This document shows positions 7,017 through 10,361 of a stretch of 10,361 nucleotides of DNA, in pieces (the stretch's first letter is position 1; each line of letters starts with the position of its first letter). A program made the translations under genes and the position numbers. A model generated the notes under the pieces. The model did not search any database. It was not told the DNA's origin and saw only the letters and a list, made by a program, of their open reading frames with translations. Origin of the DNA: Propionibacteriales bacterium (GTDB lineage: Bacteria > Actinomycetota > Actinomycetes > Propionibacteriales > Propionibacteriaceae); NCBI GenBank assembly GCA_030453285.1, contig JAKDKP010000031.1, forward strand, positions 1 to 10,361, given 5' to 3'.

Positions 7017-9761
7017 TCAGTGGGCGGCCTCGTGCCAGGACCGTCCGACGCCGACCGACACCTCCAGCGGCACGTCGAGTTCGACGGCGTGGCCCATCTT
7101 GTCCCGTACGAGCTCCTCCAGCGCCTGCTGCTCGCCCTCGGCGACCTCGAACACCAACTCGTCGTGGACCTGGAGCAGCATCCGACTCTTGAGTTCGTTC
7201 GCCGCCAGGGCGGACTCGACGTCCAGCATCGCGATCTTGATGATGTCGGCGGCCGAGCCCTGGATGGGGGCGTTCAGTGCCATCCGTTCGGCCATCTCGC
7301 GCCGCTGCCGGTTGGAGCTGGTCAGATCGGGCAGATACCGGCGACGCCCGAGCACGGTCTCGGTGAACCCGGTCCCCCGCGCCTCGGCGACCAGCCCACG
7401 CAGATAGTCCCGTACGCCACCGAAGCGTTCGAAGTATTCGTCCATCAGGCCCTTGGCCTCACCGGTGCTGATCTTCAACTGCTGGCTCAGGCCGTACGCG
7501 CTCAGCCCGTACGCCAGCCCGTAGTTCATCGCCTTGATCTTGGCGCGCTCCTCGGTCCCGACCTGCTCGGGGGCGATCTGGAAGACACGGGCCGCAGTCA
7601 CGGTGTGGAAGTCCTCGCCCGACCTGAAGGCGTCGATCAGCCCCTCGTCGGCGCTGGCGTGCGCCATGATCCGCATCTCGATCTGTGAGTAGTCCGCGGT
7701 CATCAGCGAACTGAACCCGCCACCCACGACGAAGGCTTCCCGGATCCGACGGCCCTCCTCGGTGCGGATCGGGATGTTCTGCAGGTTGGGATCGGTCGAC
7801 GACAGTCGGCCGGTCGCCGCGATCGTCTGCACGTAGCTGGTGTGGATCCGGCCGTCCTCGGCCACCGCGGCCAGCAGGCCCGCGACGGTCTGCCGGAGCC
7901 GAATCGCGTCCCGGTGCGCCAACAGGTGCGCCAGGAACGGATGCTCGGTCTGCTCGAAGAGGCCCTGCAGCGCGTCGGCGTCGGTGGTCCACCCGCTCTT
8001 GGTCTTGCGCGTACGGGGCATGTCGAGTTCGTCGAACAGCACCGCCTGCAACTGCTTGGGCGAGCCGAGGTTGATCTCCTTGCCGAGCACCGCGTACGCC
8101 TCATCGGCGGCATGCCGGACCTTGGTGTCGAAATGCGACTCGAGACCCTCCAGGTGATCCACATCGACGGCGATGCCGAGCTGCTCCATCCTGGCCAAGG
8201 TGCGCACCAGTGGCAGCTCCACGTCCTGCAGCAGCGGCATCCCGCCCCGCTCGGTGAGCTCGGCATCCAGCGCACCGGCCAGGTCGATCACGGCCCGGGC
8301 ACGAATCATGGCTGCTTGCCGTACGGCCTGCTCGCCGGCATCGGTCTCACCGAAGTCGAGGGTGTCCTGCGCATGGTCCTCGGGCTGGGCGATGGCCTCG
8401 GTGCGCAGTTCACGCTTGAGGTGTCGGACGGTGAGGTCGGCCAGGTCGAAGGTGCGCTGGTCGGGCTTGACGATGTAGGCCGCGAGCTGGGTGTCGGCGG
8501 TGACGCCGTCGAGGTTCCAGCCGCGCGCCCAGGCGGCCAGTAGCGGTCCCTTGGACTCATGAAGTGCCTTGCCGTGGGCGGGATCGGTGAGCCAGTCCGC
8601 CAGGGCGGTGTCGGCCTCGGGCGTCAGCTCGGCGGTGTCCACCCAGGCGGCGGCCCCGTCCTCGGAGGCCAGCGCCAGGCCGGTGATGTCGCCGGTCCCC
8701 CTGCCCCACGTGCCCACGACTTCGGTGCCCGTACGGGCACCGGTCGCGTGCTCGGCCAGCCAGCCGGCAACGCCGTCGGGACCCAGCACCTCACCGGCCA
8801 CCTCGAACCCGCCCTCCGGTTCGTCGTCGGCCGGCTGGGTCTCCATCAGCCGCTCGCGCAGCACCCGGAACTGCAGCGCATCGAAGAGTTCGTGCACCTT
8901 CTCCCGGTCCCACGGCACCCGGGCGAAGTCGGCGGGACCGACGGCGAGGTCGAGGTCGCGTACCAGCGCATTGATCTGCCGATTTCGCTGAACGGCCGCC
9001 AGATGCTCGCGGAAGTTGTCGCCGGCCTTGCCCTTCACCTCGCTGGCCCGAATGATCAGGTTCTCCAGGCCGTCGTACAGGCCGAGCCATTTGGCCGCGG
9101 TCTTGGGACCGACTCCCGGCACCCCGGGCAGGTTGTCGCTGGTCTCACCGACCAGGGCGGCGAGTTCGGGATAGCGAGCCGGGGTGACCAGGTATTTCGT
9201 CTCCACCGCCTCGGGCGTCATCCGCGCCAGTTCGGAGACGCCCTTGACCGGATACAGCACGGTCACCTTGTCGGTCACCAACTGCATGGCATCCCGGTCG
9301 CCGGTGCAGATCAACACGTCGCTGCCGCCGGCGGCGGCGCGGGTGGCCAGGGTGCCGATGATGTCGTCGGCCTCGTAGCCGTCCTTCTCGACCCAGACGA
9401 TGTTGAGCGCGTCCAGCACTTCCTTGATCAACTGCACCTGACCACGGAACTCGTCGGGCGACTTGGCCCGCTGCGCCTTGTACTCGGGATAGACCTCGCT
9501 GCGGAAGGTCTGTCGGGACACGTCGAAGGCGACCGCCAGGTGCGTTGGCTGCTCGTCCCGCAGCACGTTGATCAACATCGAGGTGAACCCGAAGACCGCG
9601 TTGGTGTGCTGTCCGCTGGTGGTGGAGAAGTTCTCCACCGGCAGCGCGAAGAAGGCGCGATAGGCCACCGAGTGACCATCGATCAACAGCAGCTTGGCCG
9701 GTGCCGCGGCGCCTTCGGTCGGCACGTCGGCGGGCTGGGACGTCTTCTTCGCTTCAGGCAC
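7017..9761 (-). CDS. polA: DNA polymerase I
   Basis: A 914-residue family A polymerase for gap filling, Okazaki-fragment maturation and repair. Residues ~22-310 are the 5'-nuclease: LLIDGH (25-30), GYEADDIIGTLA (128-139), CTGDRDAMQL (152-161) and the helix-hairpin-helix GVPGVGPKTAAKW (213-225). Residues ~320-505 are a proofreading-like domain. At the first exonuclease motif (DxE in E. coli) it reads VVGTWGRGTGD, so proofreading is probably absent, as in mycobacterial PolA. Residues ~510-914 are the polymerase: TGRLSSTDPNLQNIP (650-664), motif A TADYSQIEMR (688-697, metal ligand D690), O-helix KAMNYGLAYG (743-752) and motif C QVHDELVFEV (864-873, D867). Tyr747 occupies the position of Taq Phe667. 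The start is a GTG at 9761 with no good ribosome site, perhaps leaderless. It could also begin a few codons later, since the first ~20 residues are non-conserved. Confidence 0.98.
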   Translation of the reverse strand: MPEAKKTSQPADVPTEGAAAPAKLLLIDGHSVAYRAFFALPVENFSTTSGQHTNAVFGFTSMLINVLRDEQPTHLAVAFDVSRQTFRSEVYPEYKAQRAKSPDEFRGQVQLIKEVLDALNIVWVEKDGYEADDIIGTLATRAAAGGSDVLICTGDRDAMQLVTDKVTVLYPVKGVSELARMTPEAVETKYLVTPARYPELAALVGETSDNLPGVPGVGPKTAAKWLGLYDGLENLIIRASEVKGKAGDNFREHLAAVQRNRQINALVRDLDLAVGPADFARVPWDREKVHELFDALQFRVLRERLMETQPADDEPEGGFEVAGEVLGPDGVAGWLAEHATGARTGTEVVGTWGRGTGDITGLALASEDGAAAWVDTAELTPEADTALADWLTDPAHGKALHESKGPLLAAWARGWNLDGVTADTQLAAYIVKPDQRTFDLADLTVRHLKRELRTEAIAQPEDHAQDTLDFGETDAGEQAVRQAAMIRARAVIDLAGALDAELTERGGMPLLQDVELPLVRTLARMEQLGIAVDVDHLEGLESHFDTKVRHAADEAYAVLGKEINLGSPKQLQAVLFDELDMPRTRKTKSGWTTDADALQGLFEQTEHPFLAHLLAHRDAIRLRQTVAGLLAAVAEDGRIHTSYVQTIAATGRLSSTDPNLQNIPIRTEEGRRIREAFVVGGGFSSLMTADYSQIEMRIMAHASADEGLIDAFRSGEDFHTVTAARVFQIAPEQVGTEERAKIKAMNYGLAYGLSAYGLSQQLKISTGEAKGLMDEYFERFGGVRDYLRGLVAEARGTGFTETVLGRRRYLPDLTSSNRQRREMAERMALNAPIQGSAADIIKIAMLDVESALAANELKSRMLLQVHDELVFEVAEGEQQALEELVRDKMGHAVELDVPLEVSVGVGRSWHEAAH

Positions 9762-9945
9762 GCCCCGACTCTATCGATGCCCTCGGACAAGCACGACCGA
9801 CCGCTTCCATGGCCGCCCGGAGATGCCGCCCGGTGAGCGATCGGGGTTCACCGAGGAGCCCCTGTGGTGAGCCCTGATGGACGATGGCCCCGCCGTCGCG
9901 CCCGGCCCCCGGCCCCATGTCCACCACATGATCGGCCCTGGGCAA
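9754..9945 (-). pseudogene. Remnant of the C-terminus of a UvrA-type ATPase
   Basis: From about 9945 the minus strand encodes RADHVVDMGPGAGRDGG, then AIVHQGSPQGLLGEPRSLTG and RHL. This is the pattern that follows the Walker B region near the end of UvrA and UvrA-like proteins (ADHV-D-GP-G---GG-IV--G-P, then TGR-L). The frame closes at 9754, overlapping the polA start by 8 bp. Upstream, the frame has a stop at 9967-9969, and neither the Walker B motif nor the rest of a ~750-950-residue UvrA is present in the ~110 bp before the MFS gene ends. It therefore looks like a gene that lost everything but its last ~45 codons. A short real gene starting at the TTG at 9945 is possible but unlikely. The family is recognised by eye from a short segment, so this is moderately sure. 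Confidence 0.55.
9768..9773 (-). promoter_or_regulatory. Possible -10 element giving a leaderless polA transcript
   Basis: TAGAGT on the minus strand fits TAnnnT and ends 6 bp before the polA GTG. Transcription could therefore start at or next to the start codon, as is common for actinobacterial leaderless mRNAs. In support, no convincing Shine-Dalgarno sequence precedes the GTG. Against it, there is no recognisable -35 hexamer 17-18 bp upstream. Confidence 0.33.
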
Positions 9946-9960
9946 TGACGCGCCGGCCGG

Positions 9961-10021
9961 GCCCGATCACACCAGGGCGACGCCCGCTCGATCACAAACG
10001 GGACGATTCCGGCCCGATCAG
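9961..10021. repeat. Three loosely related ~25-bp units beginning GCYCGATCA
   Basis: GCCCGATCAC (9961), GCTCGATCAC (9986) and GCCCGATCA (10012) recur at 25- and 26-bp spacing. The first two units share further bases (GATCACA, then GGG and GACG). The third unit diverges after GATCA. The stretch lies in the gap between the MFS gene and polA, which otherwise holds only the UvrA-like remnant. It may be a decayed tandem repeat or a row of binding sites. It is too degenerate and short to be a CRISPR array. Confidence 0.3.
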
Positions 10022-10058
10022 ACACCCAGAAACCGATGTTGGACCTAGAACGTCCCGG

Positions 10059-10361
10059 TCATGACGCACCGGCAGTCGTCCGCCCAGCCCGTCCGCCGAT
10101 GATGGTGATCAAGCAGGCGGACAACGCCAGGACTGCGGCGGGAACGCCGATCAGGGCCGCGCCCCACAGGCTCTGCGCCAGGCCGCCCACGAGTCCACCC
10201 ATCGCCACCCCGACGTAGATCGCGGAGGAGTTGAGGCCGAACAGCACCGGCGCCGAGGCCGGTGCGATGGCAACGAGTCGGTGCTGCTGGACGACCGAGG
10301 CCATGCCGTCAGTGACGCCCCACAGTCCGGCCCAGACGGCGGCGACGGCCAACTGGCCGAC
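10059..10361 (-). CDS. MFS transporter, C-terminal fragment cut by window edge
   Basis: The last 100 codons of a gene that enters from the right edge. The segment GLNSSAIYVGVAMGGLVGGL is typical of the eleventh membrane helix of drug-efflux type (DHA1) major facilitator proteins. It is followed by ALIGVPAAVLALSACLITII, which forms the last helix, and a short basic/Thr-rich cytoplasmic end. An upstream hydrophobic stretch (VAAVWAGLWGVTDG) and a connecting segment with QQHRLVAIAP match the region before helix 11. Such proteins export small molecules or sugars by proton exchange across the inner membrane; the substrate cannot be told. No hairpin terminator is evident in the ~40 bp after the stop at 10059. 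Confidence 0.82.
   Translation of the reverse strand, partial: VGQLAVAAVWAGLWGVTDGMASVVQQHRLVAIAPASAPVLFGLNSSAIYVGVAMGGLVGGLAQSLWGAALIGVPAAVLALSACLITIIGGRAGRTTAGAS

Noticed and set aside
6162..7688. 508-codon plus-strand frame opposite the EcsC-like gene and polA
   Set aside because: It is an antisense shadow with composition typical of a reverse frame. It crosses two real genes and their intergenic gap, and shows no recognisable domain.
8559..9836. 425-codon plus-strand frame opposite the first part of polA
   Set aside because: The minus strand encodes an unambiguous 5'-nuclease domain. The opposing frame has mirror-frame composition only.
9961..10021. Possible CRISPR fragment
   Set aside because: The repeated core is only about 9-10 bp, the spacing is ~25 bp in total, and the units diverge. 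There is no spacer-repeat alternation and no cas gene.
9771..10025. 84-codon minus-strand frame upstream of polA as a real gene
   Set aside because: Its sequence is Arg/Pro/Trp-rich with no family match. An overlapping frame carries the UvrA-like pattern, which explains the stretch better.

Overview
The window is GC-rich, has GTG starts and strong AGGAGG-type ribosome sites, and carries polA, rpsA and coaE in the order familiar from actinobacteria such as Mycobacterium. It is most likely chromosomal DNA of an Actinomycetota species, perhaps of the Propionibacteriales; I do not recognise the species. Every supported gene is on the minus strand, so the gene order in the direction of transcription runs from the right end to the left.

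Right end: the C-terminal part of an MFS transporter (10059-10361, cut by the window edge). A 297-bp stretch without an intact gene follows (9762-10058). It holds loosely related GATC-containing repeats and what looks like the last ~45 codons of a UvrA-type ATPase, whose reading frame closes just inside polA. Then come polA (7017-9761; DNA polymerase I with a degraded proofreading domain) and a small EcsC-like hypothetical gene (6231-6950).

Middle: a promoter whose -35 box contains the stop codon of the EcsC-like gene drives rpsA (4574-6055; ribosomal protein S1, four S1 repeats) through a leader of about 140 nt. A strong hairpin terminator follows rpsA.

Left half: between rpsA and coaE, which are neighbours in many actinobacteria, lies a 729-residue two-enzyme protein (2204-4393). 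It has an N-terminal GH18 (chitinase/endo-beta-N-acetylglucosaminidase-type) domain joined to a C-terminal GH29 alpha-L-fucosidase, with no visible signal peptide and apparently its own promoter. This is the most unusual gene here. It is followed 18 bp later by coaE (1580-2185; last step of coenzyme A synthesis). Then comes a membrane protein of the PrsW type with two zinc ribbons (1-1496, cut by the window edge), in which the usual catalytic residues look partly replaced.

The genes do not form one pathway. polA, rpsA and coaE are housekeeping genes, while the glycosidase fusion and the PrsW-like protein are accessory. The palindrome CGTACG occurs 16 times, several times the chance expectation, and in all three codon registers. 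I saw no tRNA, rRNA, CRISPR array, insertion sequence or phage gene.
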